A DNA stretch of 30,044 nucleotides from Treponema sp. Its GTDB lineage: Bacteria; Spirochaetota; Spirochaetia; Treponematales; Treponemataceae. Shown one piece after another: positions 1-7,175 of this stretch. The notes beneath the pieces are model-generated. The model was not told the origin of the DNA. It made no database searches and was given only the letters and a program-made list of their open reading frames with translations. Made by a program: the position numbers and the translations under genes. How positions within the stretch are numbered: position 1 is the stretch's first letter; the number at the start of each line of letters is the position of its first letter. The DNA is taken from NCBI GenBank assembly GCA_014804085.1, contig JAAVAM010000034.1, forward strand, positions 120,833-150,876, in the 5' to 3' direction.

Positions 1-836
1 GTCTGCGGCTCGTCGCACGTCACTTCAATTGACGAGCACACTATCTCGCTGAAATACGGAAACCTGTTCTGCACGCCCGCGCAGATAAACGGAAAGAACA
101 CGAATCCCATCAGCCCTCTCAAGTTGCGCGCCACGCCCACCGTCAGCTTGCCGTCGTCGTTTACCGCGCCCGGTGCCATTGGAATGCCGCCGCCCTCGGT
201 CCGGCAGTTCATGAACGCAAGGTAGAACACGCGATTCAGGCGGAACGGCTCGCCGCCGTCCACGCGGACAGTCATGTCGGTGCTTGTCAAGTGCGCGAGC
301 GTACTGATTGCCGCAAACAGATAGATGAGCTTGCCGAGCCGCAGTTTGTTCAGCACTTTTTTGTACGGCGCAAGGTCGGCTTTGCGCCCGATTATCGCGT
401 CCATACCCAGCCCCGCGCTGATGCCGAACACCCGCATGCTGCCGTCCGCCCGCGTCACCTGTCCCAGGTCAATTGCGCGCGTCCCGTCCGCCGCAAGGAT
501 TTTTGCGAGCGTCTTTTTGTACCGTTTGGTCACGCCGAGCGCGCGCGCAAAATCATTGCCGCTGCCCGTAGGAATCAGCCCCAGTTTGAGCGCGCCAAAG
601 TCGCGGATGCCGTTCAGCACCGCGCTCACCGTGCCGTCGCCGCCCATCACGATGAGCCGCGCGTCCCGGTCGCCTAAAGCGCACACGTCCTGCACGATTT
701 CTGCCGCCCGCTCAGAGGACGACGACAGCCAGTATGCGTACTGAATGCCGCGCCGCCTGAGGATTTTTTCAATCTTAGGGAAGAGCCGGACGGCGCGTCC
801 GTTACCCCCGTGGTCAGAAATCAGGAAGTAGTACAT
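1..836 (-). CDS. Diacylglycerol kinase-family lipid kinase (3' end off window)
   Basis: This is an open reading frame running off the left edge, so the C-terminus is missing (about 278 codons visible of a usual 290-320). It reads from ATG at 836 (MYYFLISDHGGNGR...). The hallmark DAGK_cat motifs are present: a glycine-rich MGGDGT nucleotide-binding loop near residue 65 and GLIPTGSGNDFAR near residue 85. A C-terminal beta-sandwich segment with MNCRTEGGGIPMAPGA follows. Family members phosphorylate diacylglycerol, sphingosine-like lipids or other lipid alcohols at the inner membrane face; the substrate cannot be told from sequence. It lies 18 bp after kduI on the same strand and is probably cotranscribed with it, although no functional link is obvious. 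No strong Shine-Dalgarno precedes the start. High GC matches kduI and contrasts with the island to the right. Confidence 0.88.
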   Translation of the reverse strand, partial: MYYFLISDHGGNGRAVRLFPKIEKILRRRGIQYAYWLSSSSERAAEIVQDVCALGDRDARLIVMGGDGTVSAVLNGIRDFGALKLGLIPTGSGNDFARALGVTKRYKKTLAKILAADGTRAIDLGQVTRADGSMRVFGISAGLGMDAIIGRKADLAPYKKVLNKLRLGKLIYLFAAISTLAHLTSTDMTVRVDGGEPFRLNRVFYLAFMNCRTEGGGIPMAPGAVNDDGKLTVGVARNLRGLMGFVFFPFICAGVQNRFPYFSEIVCSSIEVTCDEPQ

Positions 837-854
837 ACGTCATCCGGCAACCGC

Positions 855-1697
855 CTAGCGCAGGTCGGGCGTTTTTATCCAGTCCTGGTCGGTATAGGTG
901 CGGTTCTCGCCGCCCATGCTCCAGATGAACGTGTAATTGCTCGTACCGCAGCCGCTGTGAATTGACCAGCTGGGATTGATGACCGCCTCGTCGTTGTGCA
1001 TGACGATGTGCCGGGTCTCCTGCGGCTCGCCCATAAAATGGAAGACAACCTGATCTTCAGGAAAGTCAAAGTAGAAATAGACTTCCATGCGGCGTTCGTG
1101 CGTGTGCGCGGGCATCGTGTTCCAAACCGAGCCGGTCTCCAAATGCGTCATGCCCATGGAAAGCTGGCACGTCTCCAGCACGGACGGATGAATGTACTGG
1201 TTTATCGTGCGGTCGTTGCTTTCCGCCGCCGTTCCCATGTGAATATGGTTCGCCTGCTCATACGTGATGATACGGCTGGGGTACGTGCAGTGCGCCGGCG
1301 TTGAGTTCATGTAGAATTTCGCCGGATTTTTCTTGTCCTTGCTTTCCAGCGTCACGTCTTTCGTTCCCGCGCCCAAATACAGCGCGTCGTAATGGTTCAC
1401 CTCGAACGTCACGCCGTCCGCCACCACAATGCCGTCACCGCCAATGTTGATCATGCCCAGCTCGCGACGCTGCAAAAAATAGTCCACGCCAAAATCTTTC
1501 ATCGCGTCGATGTTCTTGTCCAGCTTGATTTTCTTGTCAACCGGCATCGCGCCCAGCGTCACGATGCGGTCGATATGGCTGTACACCGCGCTCACATCGT
1601 TCTTGACGAAAATGTTCTGCACCAAAAATTCCTTGCGGATTTCCTCAGTCGTCATCGTGCGGAACGGAATCTTCCCCGTCGAATACCTGATGTCCAT
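855..1697 (-). CDS. kduI: 4-deoxy-L-threo-5-hexosulose-uronate ketol-isomerase
   Basis: The 280-aa protein is colinear over its whole length with KduI (E. coli protein 278 aa). KduI is the cytoplasmic zinc isomerase that converts 4-deoxy-L-threo-5-hexosulose uronate to 3-deoxy-D-glycero-2,5-hexodiulosonate in pectin and glycosaminoglycan uronate breakdown. Family landmarks include FLVQNIFV, YSHIDRIVTLGAMPV, LQRRELGMINIGG, RTINQYIHPSVLETCQLSMG and NTMPAHTHERRMEVYFYF. The zinc ligands are expected to be the two His of HTH, the Glu of ERRMEV (around 198-205) and the His of WSIHSG (around 247). The ATG start is fixed by a TGGAGG Shine-Dalgarno at 1705-1710. A sigma-70-like promoter lies 80-107 bp upstream. 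The gene is the last ordinary metabolic gene before the island. A TRAP binding protein on the far side of the island could belong to the same uronate pathway. Confidence 0.96.
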   Translation of the reverse strand: MDIRYSTGKIPFRTMTTEEIRKEFLVQNIFVKNDVSAVYSHIDRIVTLGAMPVDKKIKLDKNIDAMKDFGVDYFLQRRELGMINIGGDGIVVADGVTFEVNHYDALYLGAGTKDVTLESKDKKNPAKFYMNSTPAHCTYPSRIITYEQANHIHMGTAAESNDRTINQYIHPSVLETCQLSMGMTHLETGSVWNTMPAHTHERRMEVYFYFDFPEDQVVFHFMGEPQETRHIVMHNDEAVINPSWSIHSGCGTSNYTFIWSMGGENRTYTDQDWIKTPDLR

Positions 1698-1704
1698 ACA
1701 AATA

Positions 1705-1710
1705 CCTCCA
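1705..1710 (-). promoter_or_regulatory. Ribosome binding site of kduI
   Basis: TGGAGG on the minus strand, 7 nt before the kduI ATG at 1697. It confirms the start. Confidence 0.8.
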
Positions 1711-1776
1711 AATGCGCCTCAAACCGTGCCTGCCAATGCATTGCCGTTTCCCGTGCCACGGATTGCGCGCCCGATT

Positions 1777-1804
1777 ATTCTACCACATTTCACAAGATTT
1801 GCAA
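1777..1804 (-). promoter_or_regulatory. Sigma-70-like promoter for kduI
   Basis: On the minus strand TTGCAA (1799-1804) and TAGAAT (1777-1782) are separated by 16 bp. Transcription would start near 1770, giving a leader of about 70 nt to kduI. No operator is clearly visible. Confidence 0.6.
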
Positions 1805-1878
1805 ACGGTGGACGGGGGAAAGGCGATTGCCCTGTTTTGCCCGCACTTCATATAAACATCTTCCGAACGCACAGCTTT

Positions 1879-2025
1879 TTATTTTCCGTCTTCAAAAATC
1901 TGTTCCGCGCTCTGCCACCATCTTTTTGTTTCTTCGGTTTCCAGTTGCCGGTAGATTTCCGAGGCAAAGAATGTCCTGTAGGCTTCTTTGAGCGTGAGTT
2001 TTTTGCCCTGCGTTATTTCTGCCAT
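1879..2025 (-). CDS. Small hypothetical protein (48 aa)
   Basis: A short ORF from ATG at 2025 to TAA at 1879 encodes MAEITQGKKLTLKEAYRTFF... ending QSAEQIFEDGK. The composition is that of a soluble, amphipathic helical protein, with charged residues alternating with aromatics (RTFF, EIYRQL, KRWWQS). GGGAG lies about 10 nt upstream of the start, a spacing slightly longer than ideal. I do not recognise the family. It sits between the kduI promoter and the AAA/TOPRIM pair on the same strand and could be the last gene of that transcript. It could also be the tail of a decayed gene. A competing 60-codon ORF (1892-2074) in another frame has much less protein-like composition. Confidence 0.45.
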   Translation of the reverse strand: MAEITQGKKLTLKEAYRTFFASEIYRQLETEETKRWWQSAEQIFEDGK

Positions 2026-2086
2026 ATTTCCGTCGCTCCCAAAAAAGGACAAGAATCATTGCAAACATCCTCATTACATTGAATAT

Positions 2087-2854
2087 TCATATCTTGAAAT
2101 ATTCATACAAAAATAAAGGAAAGGCACATAAAATGGCTACGGACTTTGCAGGAACAATGTATTTTTCAATTTGGTTTTTTAAGATATTAGACTGGCTGAC
2201 ATCAATTTTATTTTTTGGTATTTCGTTTTTACCCATGCAAATATAGTTCGCCTTTGCCAAATGCTGTTCCCTTATGAATCGCCAATTCCGCCTTATTCTT
2301 TCCAGTTTCTGCTCATTTGGAATTTGCACCATGCCAGATTTTTTTATCGTGCGAAGTAAAATGAAGTCCATGTTTTTGTAGGGCGAAAATTCATTTGCCA
2401 AATCTTTAAAATCACAACAACTTGAAACCGGCACAGTATACGAATGGAAATCCTTGTCAGGCAATTCTTTCGTATATCGTATCGCCTCAATCATTGGATA
2501 ACTTATATACAGTTTTCCGTTTTCAGTTTCATTGTCAAAAAACTCAAGCATCTTTTTCAGTTTTTCATCGCTTGCGCTTGAATCATGGCAATCATAATCA
2601 AAGAACAAGAACACTTGGGAAAAATCGCTTACCTTGAATTTACTCCAATTGATTTTGTCAGAATTTGACAATTGAGATTTGACAACCGAAACAATGTCTT
2701 CGCCAGTTTCAAAAATCCGTCCGTACAGACTGTATATATTATTGCAAAACGAACAAATTATGCGCTCGTCGCCCTCATTTTTAAAATACAATTCTTCCAG
2801 AGTCTTGAAAAGCGTTATTTCTCTTTTTTCACCTTCAAAAACAAAAAGAATCAT
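2087..2854 (-). CDS. TOPRIM-like effector protein partnered with AAA ATPase
   Basis: The 255-aa protein begins MILFVFEGEKREITLFKTL. Its hydrophobic strand ending in EGEK fits TOPRIM motif I (acidic Glu7). A second strand, VFLFFDYDCHD (residues 81-91), supplies the Asp86/Asp88 pair of TOPRIM motif II. A later YISYPMIEAIRY stretch resembles the motif around the SNP.FE/W region of RloB-like proteins. TOPRIM partners of overcoming-lysogenization-type ATPases usually act as metal-dependent nucleases, for example in AbiL, PARIS or Gabija-type defence. The start ATG overlaps the stop of the upstream ATPase (ATGA), so the two products are translationally coupled and probably form a complex. The precise family is not certain. 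The visible acidic residues suggest an active nuclease. Confidence 0.6.
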   Translation of the reverse strand: MILFVFEGEKREITLFKTLEELYFKNEGDERIICSFCNNIYSLYGRIFETGEDIVSVVKSQLSNSDKINWSKFKVSDFSQVFLFFDYDCHDSSASDEKLKKMLEFFDNETENGKLYISYPMIEAIRYTKELPDKDFHSYTVPVSSCCDFKDLANEFSPYKNMDFILLRTIKKSGMVQIPNEQKLERIRRNWRFIREQHLAKANYICMGKNEIPKNKIDVSQSNILKNQIEKYIVPAKSVAILCAFPLFLYEYFKI

Positions 2855-3951
2855 ATCGCGAACGTTCCGCCACGATAAAGTTTTTCGATGTTGTGCCCTT
2901 CCCGCAATTCCTTTTCCGTGCAGTCGTGAAAGGCTCGAATTTCGTTTTTTTCCAAAAGAAAATTGCAGTCAGGACGAAGCAAATCATTGGTGAGCAACTG
3001 CGTGTTGTGAGAAGTCATGAACACCTGACAGTCAAGGGCGAAAAGTTTCCTGCATACGGCTTGAGAAAGTTTAAAGTGATAAAAAGCGTCAAATTCATCG
3101 ACAAAAACGAATGCCGCGTCCTCTAAATGTTTAAGCCAAAAATACAGCAATTCCAGCGAATGCGTGCCCGTTGACGCGACAAGAGAAAAAGGCATCGGCG
3201 AACCTTTTATATAGCAGAACAGCTGCTTGTCATTTTGGCGGGGATAAACGAAATCAAATCGCTGGTCGCTCACCTCTTCCATAAATTTTTCGAAATCTTT
3301 GACAAGTTCCTTTTGTATGATATACTCTTCTATAAGATGAGCATTGCTTTCAAGACCGATAAATTCCCGTTGCTCAAGGCATCTAAACCACAGCATGGAA
3401 TTCACGAAATCTTGCAACTGCAAGAGAAAATGTTCCTTTGGCAAAGGATAAGAAGTGAGCAAAAAATTTACGATTGAAACATTATTCGCGTTGCTGGAAA
3501 GCCCCACTTTCACGCTGGCATCCATAGCAAACATACTTTCGTCCAACTCAAAATTCGACTCGCTCCGATTAAACACCTGTTGACCGTCAAAAGAAAGCCG
3601 TTCTTTTTTAAGCACTCCTCGATATGTCTTTGAATAATTGTATTCAATTTTAGCGTCGCCAAATTGAAACGTATACTCAAAGTCCACCATCTGCTTTTGT
3701 GCTCCGGCGAACACAAAGTTAAAATAATAGTCCGCTTTTTTCCATTTTTGCCCAATGTGATTTACTATATCAAAAATAGCGAGGCCGAAATTGCTTTTTC
3801 CGCTTCCGTTCGGACCATAAATAATGCCGCTCTTTACAGCACCGTGTCTTATAGCAGATGTGTTGAATTCATAATTTCGGACTTTTGACAAATCCCATTC
3901 TATACGGTTCTCAAAGCCCCTGTAATTTTTGACGGCAAATTTCACCAACAT
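2851..3951 (-). CDS. AAA/OLD-type ATPase of a two-gene defence module
   Basis: The 366-aa protein begins MLVKFAVKNYRGFENRIEWDLS, the typical opening of AAA15/AAA21 (RecF/OLD-like) ATPases. The Walker A is GPNGSGKS at residues 46-53, the signature-like STGTHSLEL near 260, the Walker B FVFVDEFD at 281-288, and the switch TSHNTQLL near 313. Such ATPases sense a phage-related trigger and control a partner nuclease; here that is the TOPRIM-like protein encoded immediately downstream with a 4-nt ATGA overlap. The ATG at 3951 is preceded only by a weak GGGGT. A plausible promoter lies at 3972-4000. AbiL and PARIS are the closest named analogues by layout; which one cannot be decided by eye. Confidence 0.82.
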   Translation of the reverse strand: MLVKFAVKNYRGFENRIEWDLSKVRNYEFNTSAIRHGAVKSGIIYGPNGSGKSNFGLAIFDIVNHIGQKWKKADYYFNFVFAGAQKQMVDFEYTFQFGDAKIEYNYSKTYRGVLKKERLSFDGQQVFNRSESNFELDESMFAMDASVKVGLSSNANNVSIVNFLLTSYPLPKEHFLLQLQDFVNSMLWFRCLEQREFIGLESNAHLIEEYIIQKELVKDFEKFMEEVSDQRFDFVYPRQNDKQLFCYIKGSPMPFSLVASTGTHSLELLYFWLKHLEDAAFVFVDEFDAFYHFKLSQAVCRKLFALDCQVFMTSHNTQLLTNDLLRPDCNFLLEKNEIRAFHDCTEKELREGHNIEKLYRGGTFAI

Positions 3952-3971
3952 AGATTACCCCGCATATTTTA

Positions 3972-4000
3972 AGTATCGTCAAAAAACACAAAAAAATCAA
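3972..4000 (-). promoter_or_regulatory. Putative promoter of the AAA/TOPRIM pair
   Basis: Minus strand TTGATT (3995-4000) and GATACT (3972-3977) with 17 bp between, just upstream of the ATPase start at 3951. It is the best match in the short gap before the gene. Confidence 0.4.
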
Positions 4001-4018
4001 TGCCGCCGTAATTTTTTT

Positions 4019-4408
4019 ACGGCGAATGACCTCACTCACGCGGCAAAATTATTTTCCAGTGCCCTGTTTTGTCCGCGCCGACACGCTCAATCAGGCCGTT
4101 TTTTTCGAGGATGCGCAAGTCGCAAAAGTGACGTGTCAAATAACTTCCACTCATGCAAACGGCGCGAAGCGACGTATGCGCAGGTTTGCCCGCACCGTTT
4201 CCCTTGTCTTGCCGAGTTTTCGGCAAGCTTATCGTAAGTAGCGCGGTTGTTTTCAAGCAGAAGCGCACGGATTGTCCGCTGCGTTTTGTTTACCGGCAGA
4301 TTTGCAGGCAGAATTTCGCCTGATTTTTCCGCCACGTCCGTATTTACAGGCAGATTTTCCGCGCGGACAAGGGCGTTCCGAAAGTACCACGCATTTTCAG
4401 CGAGAATG
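4019..4408 (-). pseudogene. Rearranged partial copy of the fic 3' region
   Basis: This stretch matches 7163-7608, the C-terminal part of the intact fic gene, at high nucleotide identity, including its TGA stop (4032-4034). Three changes disable it. There is a 58-bp insertion at 4118-4175 flanked by ATGCGCA. One base is lost in the poly-T of the 'gagtttttcgg' segment. A 120-bp segment is missing, whose ends in the intact gene (7440 and 7560) carry the same 10-bp word CGCGCGGACA. Only winged-helix residues (around LPVNKTQR and ILEKNGLIERVGADK) and a short piece of the Fic domain remain, split over frames. There is no Fic active site. It is a remnant of a tandem or flanking duplication. Confidence 0.85.
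4118..4175. mobile_element. 58-bp insertion flanked by 7-bp direct repeat
   Basis: Relative to the intact fic copy, 58 bp are inserted here between two copies of ATGCGCA (4111-4117 and 4176-4182). The intact gene has one copy. The insert ends are weakly inverted (AGTCGC... and ...GCGACGT). The size and duplication resemble a minimal non-autonomous element or a target-site duplication. No coding capacity is present. Confidence 0.4.
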
Positions 4409-4444
4409 CAGTTTGATACAATGACATGCCGAGCATGTTACGAC

Positions 4445-4585
4445 ATGCGCCAAGGAATTGACGGGTGGATTGAAGAGACAATCAGCGGCACGAAGAACTA
4501 CGACAATCACAAGCTTGGAAAGCTGCTAAATAATGTGAAAAAAGGCGACCTCATAATCTGCTCTGAACTTTCGCGCCTTGGGAGA
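4445..4585 (+). pseudogene. Serine recombinase (resolvase/invertase) fragment
   Basis: The plus-strand frame reads DGWIEETISGTKNYDNHKL followed by GKLLNNVKKGDLIICSELSRLGR. This is the part of the serine-recombinase catalytic domain that precedes helix E, with the conserved SELSRLGR arginines. The start of the domain (YxRVSS with the catalytic serine) and all of the DNA-binding half are absent. Similarity ends at 4585, three bases before the stop codon of the oppositely oriented KAP NTPase gene, so the junction is very sharp. It is a truncated, non-functional remnant of a mobile element or inversion gene. Confidence 0.75.
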
Positions 4586-4587
4586 TT

Positions 4588-7044
4588 TTATTCGTTTTTT
4601 GGAAAATATTTTTCCCAAATCCTTTTCACATCAAAAGCAGAAAATTTTTCATTTTTGTAATTCTCGGATAGATACTTCCTCATTTCTGTCCTAGGCAATT
4701 GTTTTTTATCCAGTTCATTGAAAGTGTCTTCCAAAGAATCTTTACTTGTTGTTTCTATTTTTATCTTGCTCGTGTATTCTTTTAGACTTTCCCCGCTCTG
4801 TGTCAACTCTTTGTTTTTCGCCACAAATTCTATCATAAGTGAAATTTCTTCTTTTGCTTCTTCTATGGGAACGGAGGATTTCAAATCTTCAAGTTCAGAA
4901 GTAAACTCAGAGATTAGACAATTAACAATCTGCTTGAAATTGGTGTCGTCAAGTCTATATGGTCTGATTGCCCATGTATCAATATATCTGAGACTTCCAA
5001 ATGCCACAAAATATGATTTTATAAATTTGGGATAACATTCCGTATTGTTCAGATTGCCTTTTATTCCCAATGAATTAAATTTTTTCAAAGTGTGAAGAAA
5101 CACCTTTCGCTGCGAAATATCGCAGTAATTCAAAATGTGTATCACTTCTGGCGTTATATATTTGAATTTTTCTTTTTCAAAACAAAGATCTAAGAGTTTA
5201 ATCCAGTAACCGGCCTTTCTTTCATATATTCTAAATCCCTGAAACAAAGGAAAGAAAGAGGAAACTCCAAATCTGAACACAGTGCCATTATCTGCCTTTT
5301 CAAAATCTTCGTAATATGAACTATGCAAGAAGTTTCGATACGCCTCTTCCCTTTCAGTTCCCTGATTGTCCAAAACTTTTTCCATTTCCAAAACAGCATT
5401 TTCCAAATTCGTCAATTCAGATTTTCCATTGGCAAGCAGATTCCAAATCAATCTGTCTATTTTATCATTGTGTTCCTTTTTTCTTATGCTTTCAGCATCC
5501 TCATTGAGAAGTCTTATCATTCTATTTTCAGGATTTTCATTTTCTTTTATTTTCCGTTCTGTTCTAAAATCATATTCAAAAAGATGCAACAAAGTCAAAT
5601 GATTCAGGTTCTTTGATTTCGGTGCAAATATTTTTTGTAATGATTCAACATCAATATTATTCTTTTCGTCAGCACAAAAATCCATAAATTCAAAAATGTT
5701 GTATGTCTTTTCGTTATATGCAATATTACAAGAATCTATGAATCTCGTCTCAAATGAAATCTCATCATAATAATCAGGCAAAAAATGCTTGATGTAAAGA
5801 AAGGAAATCACAATCCTTTTGTTTTCCGAATAAGCAGGATTTTTTTCTAGAAGTTTTTCCAATTCGTCCAAAAAAAGGGTTATTGTTCTTATGGAAAAAT
5901 ATGCATGTATAGAAAAGGACCAATTTGTGCCAAACGTTTTGTCTATGTGATGGTCAGAAATTACATCTTGTGTCAAGAAAGCCAAATCTTTTTCTGATAT
6001 GTTCGAATATCTGTTTTGCTTTTTTCCGTTGGACAAAAGAACTTTCAAGGCCCTTGCAAAACCAATGGGAGTGAGTTCAACTTTGTATGGGACATACTTC
6101 TCAATGTATTTTTTTTCTTCTTCAAGAATTCCCAACAATCTATCTTCATCATATTGAAACAATATTTTCATTCGTTTTGATTCAGATGTGAGCAATTCTG
6201 ATATGGCAAAAATCTTATAAATGGTTTCTTTTTCCTGTATTCTGTCTATGTCTTCAAATGTAATCAGAATTGGTCGTTCCAGTTTTTCTACATCTTGAAT
6301 CAATTCGCGAAATATTTCCGTATAAGAACTGTTTTTTAAAAACAAATTACCAAATCCATAAAAGATGTCATTTTGCAATAATGAATTGAACTTTTTTGAC
6401 GTTCTTGAAAAAATCATATTTTTTTCTAGTATGTAATTTATTTCGTTCGCAATAAACTGTTCTATGCTGTCGATTGTCAATGTCATCACGCAAATTGAAG
6501 CATGGTAATATTCTTTGTCGTATTTTTCTTTAAATAACTTGTATAAATATGTCTTTCCGTCTCCCCAAATCGAATTTAAGCCAACCATAGGAAATTTATT
6601 TATGTATTCGCAAAGCCTTTCTAAATCATATTTCCTTTCGCTAAAATAATTCTCGATTACAGTGTTTCCCTTTTTCATTGACACTTTTTTAACAAGAACG
6701 GTGAGAAAAATTGCCAAAAGCAAAAAGGCGTAAATTATAAAAAAGAAATCTTCTTTATCCCAACAAATCCAATATCCTTCTTGGAATTTCTTGAATAAGA
6801 ATACTCCCAAATTAGAAAATGCACAAATTGTATACGAGATATAAAACTTACTATTTTTCCGAACACAGAAACTGACATTGAATAATAAAAAAACGGCAAA
6901 TGAAACCCCTAGATACAGGGTAAAAGCGACATCAAAGCTAAAGAACAGCACAAAAGAGAACAAAATTGTTAGCAACGCTTTTTGTACAACTGACTTTACA
7001 TCTTTTTGCATAATTTCTGATACGACTCCGATTATTTCGCTCAT
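4588..7044 (-). CDS. Membrane-anchored KAP-type P-loop NTPase
   Basis: The 818-aa protein has an N-terminal block of four predicted transmembrane helices (about residues 22-40, 42-60, 67-85 and 99-118). A P-loop NTPase domain follows, with a KAP-like Walker A GLNSIWGDGKTYL (155-167; the WGxGKT form is typical) and Walker B PILITFEDIDRI (258-269). A long helical C-terminal half of unknown fold completes it. KAP NTPases are membrane-associated and recur in defence loci (for example QatA), so a phage-sensing role is an inference. The first ATG (7044) lies inside an antisense PIN-toxin remnant and has no Shine-Dalgarno. The next ATG at 7011 falls exactly where PIN similarity begins and is an alternative start. 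The gene is strongly AT-rich compared with fic. It stands alone, bounded by broken genes on both sides. Confidence 0.75.
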   Translation of the reverse strand: MSEIIGVVSEIMQKDVKSVVQKALLTILFSFVLFFSFDVAFTLYLGVSFAVFLLFNVSFCVRKNSKFYISYTICAFSNLGVFLFKKFQEGYWICWDKEDFFFIIYAFLLLAIFLTVLVKKVSMKKGNTVIENYFSERKYDLERLCEYINKFPMVGLNSIWGDGKTYLYKLFKEKYDKEYYHASICVMTLTIDSIEQFIANEINYILEKNMIFSRTSKKFNSLLQNDIFYGFGNLFLKNSSYTEIFRELIQDVEKLERPILITFEDIDRIQEKETIYKIFAISELLTSESKRMKILFQYDEDRLLGILEEEKKYIEKYVPYKVELTPIGFARALKVLLSNGKKQNRYSNISEKDLAFLTQDVISDHHIDKTFGTNWSFSIHAYFSIRTITLFLDELEKLLEKNPAYSENKRIVISFLYIKHFLPDYYDEISFETRFIDSCNIAYNEKTYNIFEFMDFCADEKNNIDVESLQKIFAPKSKNLNHLTLLHLFEYDFRTERKIKENENPENRMIRLLNEDAESIRKKEHNDKIDRLIWNLLANGKSELTNLENAVLEMEKVLDNQGTEREEAYRNFLHSSYYEDFEKADNGTVFRFGVSSFFPLFQGFRIYERKAGYWIKLLDLCFEKEKFKYITPEVIHILNYCDISQRKVFLHTLKKFNSLGIKGNLNNTECYPKFIKSYFVAFGSLRYIDTWAIRPYRLDDTNFKQIVNCLISEFTSELEDLKSSVPIEEAKEEISLMIEFVAKNKELTQSGESLKEYTSKIKIETTSKDSLEDTFNELDKKQLPRTEMRKYLSENYKNEKFSAFDVKRIWEKYFPKNE

Positions 7045-7150
7045 AAAGATAAACCGCTTGGACTTGCTTCAAAAATTGTTTGGAGAAGCACTTATTCCCG
7101 AAGCAGTTTATAAGGAACTTACGACAAATGCCGCCTTTAAGGCTGTTTAA
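7010..7150 (+). pseudogene. PIN-domain (DUF3368-type) toxin N-terminal fragment
   Basis: The plus-strand frame reads IISDTTPIISLIKINRLDL then LQKLFGEALIPEAVYKELT, ending at TAA 7148-7150. It matches the opening of DUF3368 PIN-like toxins: the first acidic residue in SDTTP, the RLDLLxKLFGE helix, and IPEAVYxEL. No ATG precedes it; the expected start is replaced by ATA in a frame continuing antisense into the KAP gene. The rest of the PIN domain, with the remaining catalytic acids, is missing after the short tail TTNAAFKAV. No antitoxin is seen. It overlaps the first 12 codons of the longest KAP reading frame, so at least one annotated start in this overlap is accidental. Confidence 0.75.
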
Positions 7151-7175
7151 AGCTGACCGTTGACGGCGACAGACT

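Noticed and set aside
291..744. Two plus-strand ORFs over the left end
   Set aside because: They are antisense to a minus-strand frame with clear DAGK motifs (GGDGT, GSGNDFAR). The window edge hides that gene from start-to-stop ORF calls.
1892..2074. 60-codon minus-strand ORF
   Set aside because: Composition is poor and it overlaps a better 48-codon ORF in another frame.
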